NCBI GenBank assembly: GCA_002423265.1
Contig: DIVE01000093.1
Span: 1 to 7,124, forward strand
DNA length: 7,124 nucleotides
DNA from: Methylophilaceae bacterium UBA6140
GTDB lineage: Bacteria > Pseudomonadota > Gammaproteobacteria > Burkholderiales > Methylophilaceae
Direction of reading: 5' to 3'
Part shown: piece by piece, positions 1 to 7,124 of the stretch
How positions within the stretch are numbered: position 1 is the stretch's first letter
Layout of the letters: each line of letters opens with the position of its first letter
Program-made: the position numbers and the translations under genes
Notes under the pieces: model-generated
What the model saw: the letters and a program-made list of their open reading frames with translations, nothing else
What the model was told of the DNA's origin: nothing
Database searches by the model: none

Positions 1-569
1 CCGATACAGAAAACGCGGTCCACACCGCATATTGCGGCTGCAGCCAGCACCAGCTGATTCTTCTCGCCGCCGGGTGTCGGCACCACCATGATCAGCTCTT
101 CAACTCCTGCCACCTTGGCCGGTATTGCGTTCATCAGTACGGACGAGGGATAGGCCGCCTTGCCGCCGGGAACATAAAGACCAACACGGTCGAGCGAAGT
201 CACCTGCTGTCCCAGCAGCGTGCCATCCTCTTCGGTGTAGGTCCATGACGACATCAGCTGTTTTTCGTGATAGCTGCGCACGCGATCGGCAGCCTCCTGC
301 AGGGCCTTGCGCTGATCTGCCGGCAGATTATCCAGCGCCTGTTGCAATTCAGTCTTGGACAGTTCGAGCTCAGCCATGCTCGCCACATCGAGCCGGTCGA
401 AACGATGTGTATATTCCAGCACCGCCTCATCACCGCGTCGCTTGACATCGCGCAGGATATCGGCAACCACGATATCGACACTATCGTCCTGCGCGGTATC
501 GAAAGCCAGCAAGGCTTTCAGCGATTGTTCAAAATCCGGGGCTGTTGTTGAATAACGTCTGATCTTCAT
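1..569 (-). CDS. hisD: Histidinol dehydrogenase, N-terminal part (runs off window)
   Basis: HisD carries out the last two steps of histidine synthesis, oxidising L-histidinol to L-histidine with two NAD+ in the cytoplasm, using a bound zinc ion. I translated it by hand from the ATG at 569-567, which gives [13 protein letters not shown] and about 190 residues open to the window edge. The whole family is usually about 430 residues, so less than half is here. The clearest family signature is [20 protein letters not shown] at about residues 132-151, followed by [18 protein letters not shown], the typical start of the NAD-binding Rossmann-like domain. The zinc ligands and catalytic Glu/His pair lie further on and are not visible. 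It follows hisG after a 32-base gap. The purine-rich AGAAGCAGAAA just before the ATG is a weak ribosome binding site. No frameshift or stop occurs within the visible part. Confidence 0.95.
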   Translation of the reverse strand, partial: MKIRRYSTTAPDFEQSLKALLAFDTAQDDSVDIVVADILRDVKRRGDEAVLEYTHRFDRLDVASMAELELSKTELQQALDNLPADQRKALQEAADRVRSYHEKQLMSSWTYTEEDGTLLGQQVTSLDRVGLYVPGGKAAYPSSVLMNAIPAKVAGVEELIMVVPTPGGEKNQLVLAAAAICGVDRVFCI

Positions 570-601
570 TTTCTGCTTCTGCTTTTCAATAGTGGTTCGT
601 T

Positions 602-1252
602 CTATGCACGCTTCCTGCGCTCTACCGCACCGGCAAAATCGTCCATGATGGGCTGCAACAAGGCACGCTTCAGTTTGAATGAGGCCTGGTTCACAATCAG
701 GCGCGAACTGATTTCACCCACCTCTTCAACCGCTTTCAGATGATTCGCGCGCAATGTGCCGCCAGTGCTTACCAGATCGACAATCGCATCGGCGAGACCG
801 ACCAGCGGCCCCAGCTCCATCGATCCGTAAAGCTTGATCAGATCGACATGCATGCCCTTGTCGGCAAAGTGCTCGCGCGCCGTTTTGACATACTTGGTCA
901 CCACCTTGAGTCGTGCACCCTGACGGATGGAACCGAAGTAATCGAAATCCTCACGCACAGCGACCATCATCCTGCAACGTGCAATGTCGAGGTCCAACGG
1001 CTGATAGAGCCCTTCACCGCCGTGTTCGTTCAACACGTCCTTGCCGGCCACACCCAGATCTGCCGCGCCGTATTGCACATAAGTCGGCACATCCGAAGCG
1101 CGCACGATAATCAAGCGCACATCATCGCGATTGGTCGCCAGGATCAGCTTGCGCGAGGACTCCGGGTCTTCCAGCGCAGTAATGCCCGCCGCCGCCAGCA
1201 ATGGCGTGGTTTCTTCGAAGATGCGGCCTTTGGACAAGGCGATTGTAATCAT
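602..1252 (-). CDS. hisG: ATP phosphoribosyltransferase, short-form catalytic subunit HisG
   Basis: HisG catalyses the first step of histidine synthesis, joining ATP and PRPP to give phosphoribosyl-ATP. From the ATG at 1252-1250 it is 216 residues and starts [14 protein letters not shown], the standard family N-terminus. A YGSMELGP segment lies at about 142-149, and the PRPP-binding segment [16 protein letters not shown] at about 155-170. At this length it is the short form, which lacks the C-terminal regulatory domain of the roughly 300-residue E. coli enzyme. Short HisG is known to need the HisZ subunit for activity and feedback control; no hisZ is in this window. A longer version is possible from a TTG at 1267-1265 that overlaps the murA stop, adding MSGND. 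I prefer the ATG because of the family start and a GTGGGA five bases upstream. The stop is TAG at 604-602. Confidence 0.96.
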   Translation of the reverse strand: MITIALSKGRIFEETTPLLAAAGITALEDPESSRKLILATNRDDVRLIIVRASDVPTYVQYGAADLGVAGKDVLNEHGGEGLYQPLDLDIARCRMMVAVREDFDYFGSIRQGARLKVVTKYVKTAREHFADKGMHVDLIKLYGSMELGPLVGLADAIVDLVSTGGTLRANHLKAVEEVGEISSRLIVNQASFKLKRALLQPIMDDFAGAVERRKRA

Positions 1253-1257
1253 GTCAT

Positions 1258-1263
1258 TCCCAC
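1258..1263 (-). promoter_or_regulatory. Ribosome binding site for hisG
   Basis: On the minus strand the sequence reads GTGGGA, five bases before the ATG at 1252, and it overlaps the last base of murA's coding frame region. It favours the ATG start over the TTG at 1267, which has no such site at a suitable distance. Confidence 0.5.
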
Positions 1264-2532
<1,269 letters not shown>

Positions 2533-2850
2533 TTAACTTGCCGCTTCCTGCAGCATTTTCTGCAACTCGCCCTGCTCGTAGAGGCTGCGCATAATGTCCG
2601 CACCGCCAACGAATTCACCCTTGATATAGAGCTGGGGAATTGTCGGCCAGTTTGCGTACTGCTTGATGCCATCGCGGATGGCCGGGTCGGCGAGCACATC
2701 AATCGCGACCAGATCCTTGACGCCGCAAGCCTGCAGAATCTGCACAGCCATACCGGAAAACCCGCATTGCGGGAATTTTGGGCTGCCCTTCATGTAAAGC
2801 ACGACCGGATTGGCGGTCACCTGATTTCTGATTACTTCCTGTGTATCCAT
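2533..2850 (-). CDS. grxD: Monothiol CGFS glutaredoxin (Grx4/GrxD type)
   Basis: This belongs to the class II glutaredoxins, which bind a glutathione-ligated [2Fe-2S] cluster and serve in iron-sulfur trafficking rather than as classical disulfide reductases. From the ATG at 2850-2848 it is 105 residues, starting MDTQEVIRNQ. Visible family marks are LYMKGSP with Lys21, the monothiol active site CGFS with Cys29, the glutathione-binding WPTIPQL at 68-74 with its cis-proline, and GGAD at 82-85. The open frame extends upstream to an ATG at 2862 and a TTG at 2874 that overlaps the ibaG stop. I chose 2850 because GGAGAG lies just upstream and the protein then begins like E. coli GrxD. It lies between ibaG and murA, next to the BolA-type partner family with which CGFS glutaredoxins form heterodimers. 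The TAA stop touches the murA TTG start. Confidence 0.95.
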   Translation of the reverse strand: MDTQEVIRNQVTANPVVLYMKGSPKFPQCGFSGMAVQILQACGVKDLVAIDVLADPAIRDGIKQYANWPTIPQLYIKGEFVGGADIMRSLYEQGELQKMLQEAAS

Positions 2851-2854
2851 CTGA

Positions 2855-2860
2855 CTCTCC
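2855..2860 (-). promoter_or_regulatory. Ribosome binding site for the CGFS glutaredoxin
   Basis: The minus strand reads GGAGAG, ending four bases before the ATG at 2850 (GGAG to ATG spacing is six). It lies inside the 5' extensions that would begin at 2862 or 2874, and so supports the shorter 105-residue protein. Confidence 0.7.
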
Positions 2861-2870
2861 ATATAAATGT

Positions 2871-3119
2871 TCAAATCGCCTGAAACTGCGCCCAGGCCTC
2901 AGGCGTAAACGTACGCATCGAAAGTGCGTGAATCTCTTGCCGCATCCTGTCTCCCAACGCCTGGTAGACCAGTTGATGCTGCTGCACCATGTTCTTGCCG
3001 GCGAACTGCGGGCTGACAATCAACGCTTCGAAATGCTGGCCGTCATTGCCCGTCACCTGCACGTAATCGCAAGCGAGCCCTTGTCTGATATAGGTTTCAA
3101 CTTCTTTTGCACTCAACAT
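2871..3119 (-). CDS. ibaG: BolA family protein IbaG (YrbA)
   Basis: This is a small cytoplasmic protein of 82 residues with the BolA fold. It has the invariant C-terminal motif IHALSMRTFTPEAW, including His64, and the loop VTGNDGQHFEAL with His29, which places it in the BolA-H type. These histidines are the usual extra ligands when BolA proteins share a [2Fe-2S] cluster with CGFS glutaredoxins. In E. coli ibaG lies directly between mlaB and murA and is linked to acid stress. Here it keeps the murA neighbourhood but is separated from mlaB by two ABC transporter genes and from murA by the glutaredoxin gene. The ATG at 3119-3117 has AGGA seven bases upstream. The stop is TGA at 2873-2871, about 20 bases before the chosen glutaredoxin start. 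The main alternative name is simply BolA-like protein; the context favours IbaG. Confidence 0.93.
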   Translation of the reverse strand: MLSAKEVETYIRQGLACDYVQVTGNDGQHFEALIVSPQFAGKNMVQQHQLVYQALGDRMRQEIHALSMRTFTPEAWAQFQAI

Positions 3120-3126
3120 ATTCTGA

Positions 3127-3130
3127 TCCT
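3127..3130 (-). promoter_or_regulatory. Ribosome binding site for ibaG
   Basis: AGGA on the minus strand, seven bases before the ATG at 3119, inside the 26-base gap after the permease gene. Confidence 0.5.
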
Positions 3131-3145
3131 GTCACTGAACGGGAG

Positions 3146-3919
3146 TTAACCCCGTAATTTATATCCGGATTTCAGCATCGTCAGAGCCAGCCATGATATG
3201 GCAAAGAAGCTACCAAGGACAATGCTCAAACTGATCAACGGCGAAATATCGCTAACCCCGAAAAACCCGTATCTGAAGCCGTCTATCATGTAGAAAAACG
3301 GGTTCAGATGCGACACCGTCTGCCAGAACGGCGGTAGCGAATGTATCGAATAAAATACGCCGGAGAGAAACGACAGCGGCATGATGATGAAATTCTGGAA
3401 CGCCGCCATCTGATCGAACTTGTCGGCCCAGATACCGGCAATAATGCCGAACGCGCCAAGGAATGCACTGCCCGCCACCGCAAACATCAGCACCAGCAAC
3501 GGATGTGCCATCGGCAGATCGATAAACACGATGGCAACCAGATAGATGCCCAGGCCGACGGCTACGCCGCGCACAACCGAGGCCAGCAGAAAAGCCAGAA
3601 AGAACTCCAGGTAGGAAAGCGGCGTCAGCAACACAAACACCAGGTTTCCCATCACCTTCGACTGTATGAGGCTGGACGAGCTGTTGGCGAAGGCGTTCTG
3701 CAACACCGACATCATGATCAGGCCCGGTATCAGAAACGAAGTGTAGTTGAGGCCGTGCACCTGTACCCGGCCTTCCAGAACGTGGGAAAACACCAGCAAA
3801 TAGAGCAGCGCCGTCATTACCGGAGCCGCCACGGTCTGGAAGCTGACGCGCCAGAACCGCAACAGCTCTTTCTTGAACAGGGTCCAGGGGCCGCGCATGC
3901 GGGCGGAAATAATACTCAT
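3146..3919 (-). CDS. yadH: ABC-2 type transporter permease, YadH-like
   Basis: This is an inner-membrane permease of 257 residues, close to the 256 of E. coli YadH. After a short basic N-terminal segment (FKKELLRFWR) there are about six hydrophobic segments, roughly at residues 28-46, 62-80, 104-132, 140-164, 174-191 and 228-249. The ABC-2 family signature is clear: GLIMMSV near 66-72, and PLSFLSGVFYSIHSLPPFWQ at 181-200 followed by LNPFFYMIDGFRYGFFG. It pairs with the upstream ATPase gene, overlapping it by four bases (ATGA), a classic sign of translational coupling and one complex. Relatives include drug, polysaccharide and Nod-factor (NodJ) exporters, and the substrate of YadGH itself is not established. 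Its position inside an envelope operon suggests an envelope-related substrate, but that is inference only. Confidence 0.93.
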   Translation of the reverse strand: MSIISARMRGPWTLFKKELLRFWRVSFQTVAAPVMTALLYLLVFSHVLEGRVQVHGLNYTSFLIPGLIMMSVLQNAFANSSSSLIQSKVMGNLVFVLLTPLSYLEFFLAFLLASVVRGVAVGLGIYLVAIVFIDLPMAHPLLVLMFAVAGSAFLGAFGIIAGIWADKFDQMAAFQNFIIMPLSFLSGVFYSIHSLPPFWQTVSHLNPFFYMIDGFRYGFFGVSDISPLISLSIVLGSFFAISWLALTMLKSGYKLRG

Positions 3920-4815
3920 GGCTTGCTCACCAGATCAACAAACACATCTTCCAGATCGGCCTCAATCAGTTGCATGTCTTCCACCGCGATCGCGGCCTGC
4001 CTGATCTGCGCCAGCACCGCCTCGACTTGCGTAACTTCCGTCAACGCCAGCATGTACTCAAAAGCCTCTTCGTGGCGCAACAACGGCCGCAAGCTTTCCG
4101 GCAAGGCAGCGGACAATTTCAAGCGCAGATTCTTGCCCGGGATTTTCTTAAGCAGATTGGCCGTGGTATCCAGCGCAATAATCTGCCCCTGCTTCATCAT
4201 CGCCACACGCGAGCAGAGCGTCTCGGCTTCTTCCAGATAATGGGTGGTCAGAATCACCGTGTGGCCATCACGATTCAGGCGCTTGATGAATTCCCACAGC
4301 ATTTGCCTCAACTCGACATCGACGCCAGCCGTAGGCTCGTCAAGCACAATGACCGGCGGCCTGTGTGCAAGGGCCTGGGCAATCAGCGCGCGACGTTTCA
4401 TGCCGCCTGACAGCTTGCGCATATTGGTGTGCGCCTTGTCGGCCAGACCCAGGCACTCGATGATTTCGTCCACCCATTCATCGTTTTCAGGTCCGCGCCC
4501 GAAATAACCGGCCTGAAAACGCAGCATTTCACGCACATTGAAAAACGGATCGAACACCAACTCCTGCGGAACCACACCGAGCGCATGTCTCGCCTGACGG
4601 TAATCGGCCTGCACATCGAAACCCATCACGGCGAGTTTTCCACTGGTCGGCTTGATCAAACCCGCAAGAAGATTGATCAGCGTCGACTTTCCGGCGCCGT
4701 TGGGGCCGAGCAGAGCAAAGAACTCGCCCTGCTCTATGGTCAGATCGATACCTTTGAGGGCTTGCAAAGCACCATAGTGCTTTTGCACCTGTTCGATTTT
4801 AATTGCAGGAATCAT
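3916..4815 (-). CDS. yadG: ABC transporter ATP-binding protein, YadG-like
   Basis: This is the cytoplasmic ATPase subunit that powers the YadH-like permease. From the ATG at 4815-4813 it has 299 residues. All nucleotide-binding motifs are intact: Walker A GPNGAGKST at 37-45, Q-loop VVPQE with Gln84, signature LSGGMKRR at 135-142, Walker B VIVLDE at 155-160, D-loop TAGVD at 162-166 and switch His192 in THYLEEAE. A C-terminal part of about 80 residues past the ATPase core ends in DLEDVFVDLVSKP, as in E. coli YadG and other ABC-2 exporters. The frame stays open upstream to a TTG at 4848 that overlaps the mlaB stop and would add 11 residues. I prefer the ATG because the protein then starts like the family, but neither start has a good ribosome binding site. 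It overlaps the permease gene by four bases. The export substrate is unknown. Confidence 0.93.
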   Translation of the reverse strand: MIPAIKIEQVQKHYGALQALKGIDLTIEQGEFFALLGPNGAGKSTLINLLAGLIKPTSGKLAVMGFDVQADYRQARHALGVVPQELVFDPFFNVREMLRFQAGYFGRGPENDEWVDEIIECLGLADKAHTNMRKLSGGMKRRALIAQALAHRPPVIVLDEPTAGVDVELRQMLWEFIKRLNRDGHTVILTTHYLEEAETLCSRVAMMKQGQIIALDTTANLLKKIPGKNLRLKLSAALPESLRPLLRHEEAFEYMLALTEVTQVEAVLAQIRQAAIAVEDMQLIEADLEDVFVDLVSKP

Positions 4816-4844
4816 GAACTTGGTTGAGGCGTATGCCCCGAAAA

Positions 4845-5153
4845 TCAATGTGAAGCTGCGGTGTCTGCAGCCAGCGGAATCAGATCAAGAACGCCATAAA
4901 GCGTGGCAAGACTGGTGAGATTGGCGGGAAGATTGGTATAAATGAGATTGCACCGACGGGATTTTGCCTGACGTAGCCATTCAAACAACAAGCTGATCGC
5001 CGCCGAATCGACTTCGGCCACGCCCGCCATGTCGACCTTGAGAGTAGCCGCACCATCGACAACCACGCCTTCGGCAAGCAGCTTTTCAATATCGGCCAGA
5101 ACCAGATCACCGCTGATCCGCCAATATCCCTCATTTTTAATAATTTCCACCAC
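4845..5153 (-). CDS. mlaB: MlaB, STAS-domain subunit of the Mla transporter
   Basis: MlaB is a small cytoplasmic STAS-domain protein that binds the ATPase MlaF and stabilises the MlaFEDB complex of the inner membrane. This one is 102 residues, near the 97 of E. coli. The STAS layout is visible: strands around WRISGDLVL, then LKVDMAGVAEVDSAAISLLFEWLRQAK, the usual strand-loop-helix, with Ser50 in VDSAA at the place of the E. coli Thr52 that matters for MlaB function. Overall identity to E. coli MlaB is low, as is normal for this family, so the call rests on the fold pattern plus position after mlaC. Two tandem GTG codons at 5153-5148 can serve as start; no ATG is near in this frame. The gap after mlaC is 20 bases, and the ribosome binding site is weak. 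Confidence 0.9.
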   Translation of the reverse strand: MVEIIKNEGYWRISGDLVLADIEKLLAEGVVVDGAATLKVDMAGVAEVDSAAISLLFEWLRQAKSRRCNLIYTNLPANLTSLATLYGVLDLIPLAADTAASH

Positions 5154-5173
5154 GTCAAAGACTCGTCGGGCGC

Positions 5174-5788
5174 TTAAACACCCAGCTCCCGGTTCTTCTC
5201 GGCCAATCTCTGAATCAAGCCATCCATGCCGCCAGCCTGGCGAATTTCATTGCTGAACTGACTACGATAGTTGGTCACCAGACTCACGCCCTCGATCACG
5301 ATATCAAAAACTTTCCAGCCGTTGGCGCCTTTCTCCAGTGAATAATCGATCGCGATCGGCTGACCTCCCGGCTGCAGAATCTGTGTCTTTACAGTAACCC
5401 GAGAGGCATCTGGCTGAGCGCGGTAGGGCAGGTACTGAATCGTCTGATTGCGGTACTTGGACAAGGCGCTGGCATAAGTGCGCAACAAGAGGCTGCGGAA
5501 CTCCTTCTGGAACTCAGCCTGCTGCTCCTTGGTCGCTGTCGCCCAGTTGCGGCCCAGCACCAGACGGCAGACGCGGTCGAAATCGAAGTTGGGTAGAATC
5601 TTGGCCTCTGCCAGCGCGAATATCTTTTGCTGGTTGCCGTTCTGTATGTCCTTGTCACTCTTGACGATTTCGATCACTTCATCCGCAGTTTTTCTGACCA
5701 GCTCGTCCGGCCCCATTTCGGCTACGGCCGAACTTGCAAAACCGAGCATCATCAAGAAATAAAAACTGCCAAGCAAGTGTTTCATCAT
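5174..5788 (-). CDS. mlaC: MlaC, periplasmic phospholipid-binding protein
   Basis: MlaC is the soluble periplasmic carrier that moves phospholipids between the outer-membrane MlaA complex and the inner-membrane MlaFEDB complex (Ttg2D / toluene tolerance family). From the ATG at 5788 it has 204 residues, with a signal peptide: basic start MMKH, hydrophobic core LLGSFYFLMMLGF, and probable cleavage after SSAVA at about residue 23. The mature part carries the family block FDFDRVCRLVLGRNWATATKEQQAEFQKEFRSLL, followed by LLRTYASALSKY and IDYSLEKGANGWKVFDIVIEGVSLVTNYRSQF. The frame also permits a GTG start at 5794 and a second ATG at 5785. GGGTGA at 5796-5791 favours one of the two ATGs, and its distance suits the second slightly better. 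It lies between mlaD and mlaB, as in E. coli. The stop is TAA. Confidence 0.96.
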   Translation of the reverse strand: MMKHLLGSFYFLMMLGFASSAVAEMGPDELVRKTADEVIEIVKSDKDIQNGNQQKIFALAEAKILPNFDFDRVCRLVLGRNWATATKEQQAEFQKEFRSLLLRTYASALSKYRNQTIQYLPYRAQPDASRVTVKTQILQPGGQPIAIDYSLEKGANGWKVFDIVIEGVSLVTNYRSQFSNEIRQAGGMDGLIQRLAEKNRELGV

Positions 5789-5816
5789 GTTCACCCAATA
5801 GTTTGGTGTTGTTGAA

Positions 5817-6290
5817 TTATTCGTTGGATTCCGAAGACTCGGAAGCCTTGCTGTAAAGAAACTGGCTGATCATTTTCTCCAGCACGATTGCATCCTGAGT
5901 CTGCAGGATTTTATCATTTTCTTTCAGGTATTCCTCATCGCCGCCAGCCTCAAGACCGATATACTGCTCACCGAGCAAGCCTGCGGTATAGATGTTGGCA
6001 AACGTATCCGTGGGAAAGGGATAGCGCTTGTCCAGCTTGAGATTGACGCGAGCTTCATAAGTGGTGCTATCGAACTGGATGGAATCCACCCGGCCGACCA
6101 CCACGCCGGCACTCTTGACCGGCGCGCGCGGCTTCAGGCCGCCGACATTCTGAAAATAAGCGCTGACAGTATAGGTCTCGCCAAGATTGCTGCTGGTCAG
6201 ATTGCCGACCTTCATCGCCAGACCAAGCAGGGCAGCGATACCCAAAGCGGCAAAAATCCCCACCCACAAATCAATTTTGGTTCTATCCAT
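5817..6290 (-). CDS. mlaD: MlaD, MCE-domain phospholipid-binding protein
   Basis: MlaD forms a hexameric ring in the periplasm, anchored in the inner membrane, through whose central pore lipids pass to or from MlaE. This protein is 157 residues, somewhat shorter than the 183 of E. coli. One N-terminal membrane anchor is visible (about residues 9-27, VGIFAALGIAALLGLAMKV). It is followed by the single MCE domain at about 37-116 with GLKPRAPVKSAGVVVGRV at 51-68 and the pore-loop segment TAGLLGEQYIGL at 102-113, where Leu105-Leu106 match the E. coli pore leucines. The C-terminus is a helix-like segment (AIVLEKMISQFLYSK) and then a hydrophilic Ser/Glu-rich tail. The ATG at 6290 has GAGGGG five bases upstream. 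It follows mlaE by 32 bases and precedes mlaC by about 28. Confidence 0.96.
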   Translation of the reverse strand: MDRTKIDLWVGIFAALGIAALLGLAMKVGNLTSSNLGETYTVSAYFQNVGGLKPRAPVKSAGVVVGRVDSIQFDSTTYEARVNLKLDKRYPFPTDTFANIYTAGLLGEQYIGLEAGGDEEYLKENDKILQTQDAIVLEKMISQFLYSKASESSESNE

Positions 6291-6295
6291 GTTAT

Positions 6296-6301
6296 CCCCT
6301 C
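6296..6301 (-). promoter_or_regulatory. Ribosome binding site for mlaD
   Basis: The minus strand reads GAGGGG, five bases before the ATG at 6290, in the 32-base gap after mlaE. It is among the strongest such sites in the window, together with that of the glutaredoxin gene. Confidence 0.7.
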
Positions 6302-6322
6302 AAAATTTCTCTTGCTGCAAAC

Positions 6323-7123
6323 TCAGCTGATCATGAACGAGGTCATGACGAAATCCAGACCCAGTACAGCCAATGACGAATTAACAACGGTACGGGTCGT
6401 TGCACGGCTGACACCGTCGGCTGTCGGCGGTGCATCATAGCCCTCGAACAAGGCAATCATGGTGCAGGCGACACCGAACACACAGCTTTTGATAAAGCCG
6501 TTCATCACATCTTCCCTGAAATCGACACTGGCTTGCATCTGCGACCAGAATGCACCGCCATCAACACCGATGATCGGCACAGCGACCAGGTAACCGCCAA
6601 GTATGCCGATCATGGAGAACAATGAAGCCAGCAAAGGCATGCTGATGACGCCCGCCCAGAAACGCGGCGCCACAACGCGCGCAATCGGGCTCACCGCCAT
6701 CATTTCCATTGCGGACAGCTGCTCCGTCGCCTTCATCAAGCCGATCTGCGCCGTGATCGCCGTACCGGCGCGCCCGGCAAACAGCAGCGCCGTCACCACC
6801 GGGCCCAGCTCACGCACCAGGGAAAGCGCCACAAGAACACCGATCGCCTCCGATGAGCCGTATTTCTGCAATGTATTGTAGCCCTGCAGACCCAGCACCA
6901 TGCCGACGAAGAATGCCGACACAATAATAATAATGAGAGACAGCACGCCGGTGAAATAGATCTCGCGTATCACCAGATATGGCCGGCGCAAGCTCTCACC
7001 GGAATAAATCAGTGTGTAGGCAAAGAATCTTGCGGCAGAACCAAGGCGCCAGAACTGATCGACCAGACGATGACCGATACCGCGTAACATGCTGTCCAGG
7101 CCTGATAGCAGTTTAGACATCAT
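6323..7123 (-). CDS. mlaE: MlaE, permease of the Mla phospholipid transporter
   Basis: MlaE is the inner-membrane permease dimer of the MlaFEDB lipid transporter. The visible protein is 266 residues, against 260 in E. coli, and so is complete or very nearly so. An N-terminal amphipathic stretch is followed by membrane segments at about 61-80, 94-115, 155-184, 209-226 and 246-265. The family core is ELGPVVTALLFAGRAGTAITAQIGLM at 105-130, then KATEQLSAMEMMAVSP at 131-146, the cytoplasmic coupling region that contacts the ATPase. Two tandem ATG codons lie at 7123-7118, so either could be the start, and the ribosome binding site falls outside the window. The sequence CATGATG would also allow the preceding gene, expected to be mlaF, to end with a TGA at 7122-7120 overlapping this start, but that gene cannot be seen. 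The stop is TGA, 32 bases before mlaD. Confidence 0.95.
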   Translation of the reverse strand: MMSKLLSGLDSMLRGIGHRLVDQFWRLGSAARFFAYTLIYSGESLRRPYLVIREIYFTGVLSLIIIIVSAFFVGMVLGLQGYNTLQKYGSSEAIGVLVALSLVRELGPVVTALLFAGRAGTAITAQIGLMKATEQLSAMEMMAVSPIARVVAPRFWAGVISMPLLASLFSMIGILGGYLVAVPIIGVDGGAFWSQMQASVDFREDVMNGFIKSCVFGVACTMIALFEGYDAPPTADGVSRATTRTVVNSSLAVLGLDFVMTSFMIS

Positions 7124-7124
7124 G

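Noticed and set aside
125..555. Several short open frames on both strands in the first 570 bases
   Set aside because: The stretch is fully explained by the N-terminal half of hisD on the minus strand, read continuously from the ATG at 569. The other frames are its shadows.
570..601. hisG-hisD gap considered for a leader peptide, attenuator or internal promoter
   Set aside because: At 32 bases it is too short for an attenuator, has no run of His codons and no clear -35/-10 pair. It seems to hold only a weak ribosome binding site.
3140..3154. Small inverted repeat (CGGG ... CCCG) around the stop of the permease gene, considered as a terminator
   Set aside because: The stem is only four base pairs with a seven-base loop, and no T-run follows on the minus strand. 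It also overlaps the region leading to the ibaG ribosome binding site.
3341..4240. Plus-strand open frame of 299 codons opposite the YadGH-like genes
   Set aside because: It spans the junction of two clear minus-strand genes in antisense. The translation is Arg/His/Gln-rich with no motif, and there is no ribosome binding site worth noting.

Overview
The window holds eleven consecutive genes, all on the minus strand and tightly packed, so it reads as one long operon or the core of one. Read in the direction of transcription (high to low coordinates) the order is mlaE, mlaD, mlaC, mlaB, a YadG-like ABC ATPase, a YadH-like ABC permease, ibaG (BolA family), a CGFS monothiol glutaredoxin, murA, hisG and hisD. 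mlaE begins at the very edge of the window, where only its first visible start codons can be seen. hisD runs off the other end and is incomplete.

The organism is a Gram-negative proteobacterium, because the cell needs an outer membrane for the Mla lipid transport system. Three points favour a betaproteobacterium: the mla / YadGH-like / BolA / murA / his order, a short-form HisG of about 216 residues, and a moderately high G+C content. A Nitrosomonadales-type lineage is plausible, but this is inference from gene content and recalled synteny, not from a search.

Region by region: positions 4845-7124 carry the inner-membrane and periplasmic parts of the Mla phospholipid transporter (MlaE permease, MlaD MCE ring protein, MlaC periplasmic carrier, MlaB STAS subunit). 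The ATPase MlaF would be expected just beyond position 7124. Positions 3146-4815 carry a two-gene ABC-2 transporter whose genes overlap by 4 bases. Positions 2533-3119 carry an IbaG/BolA protein and a CGFS glutaredoxin, two families known to form shared [2Fe-2S] complexes. Positions 1264-2532 carry murA, the first committed step of peptidoglycan synthesis. Positions 1-1252 begin the histidine pathway with hisG and hisD.

The upstream genes share an envelope theme: lipid transport, an exporter, iron-sulfur/redox control and murein synthesis. The his genes appear simply to ride on the same transcript. Gaps between genes are at most about 32 bases. I saw no terminator, promoter, RNA gene, mobile element, repeat array or CRISPR. 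No region of more than 300 bases lacks a gene. I found no convincing new biological system. The points most worth a second look are the IbaG-glutaredoxin pairing, the YadGH-like exporter inside the mla-murA block, and a recurring TTGA stop/start arrangement at gene junctions.
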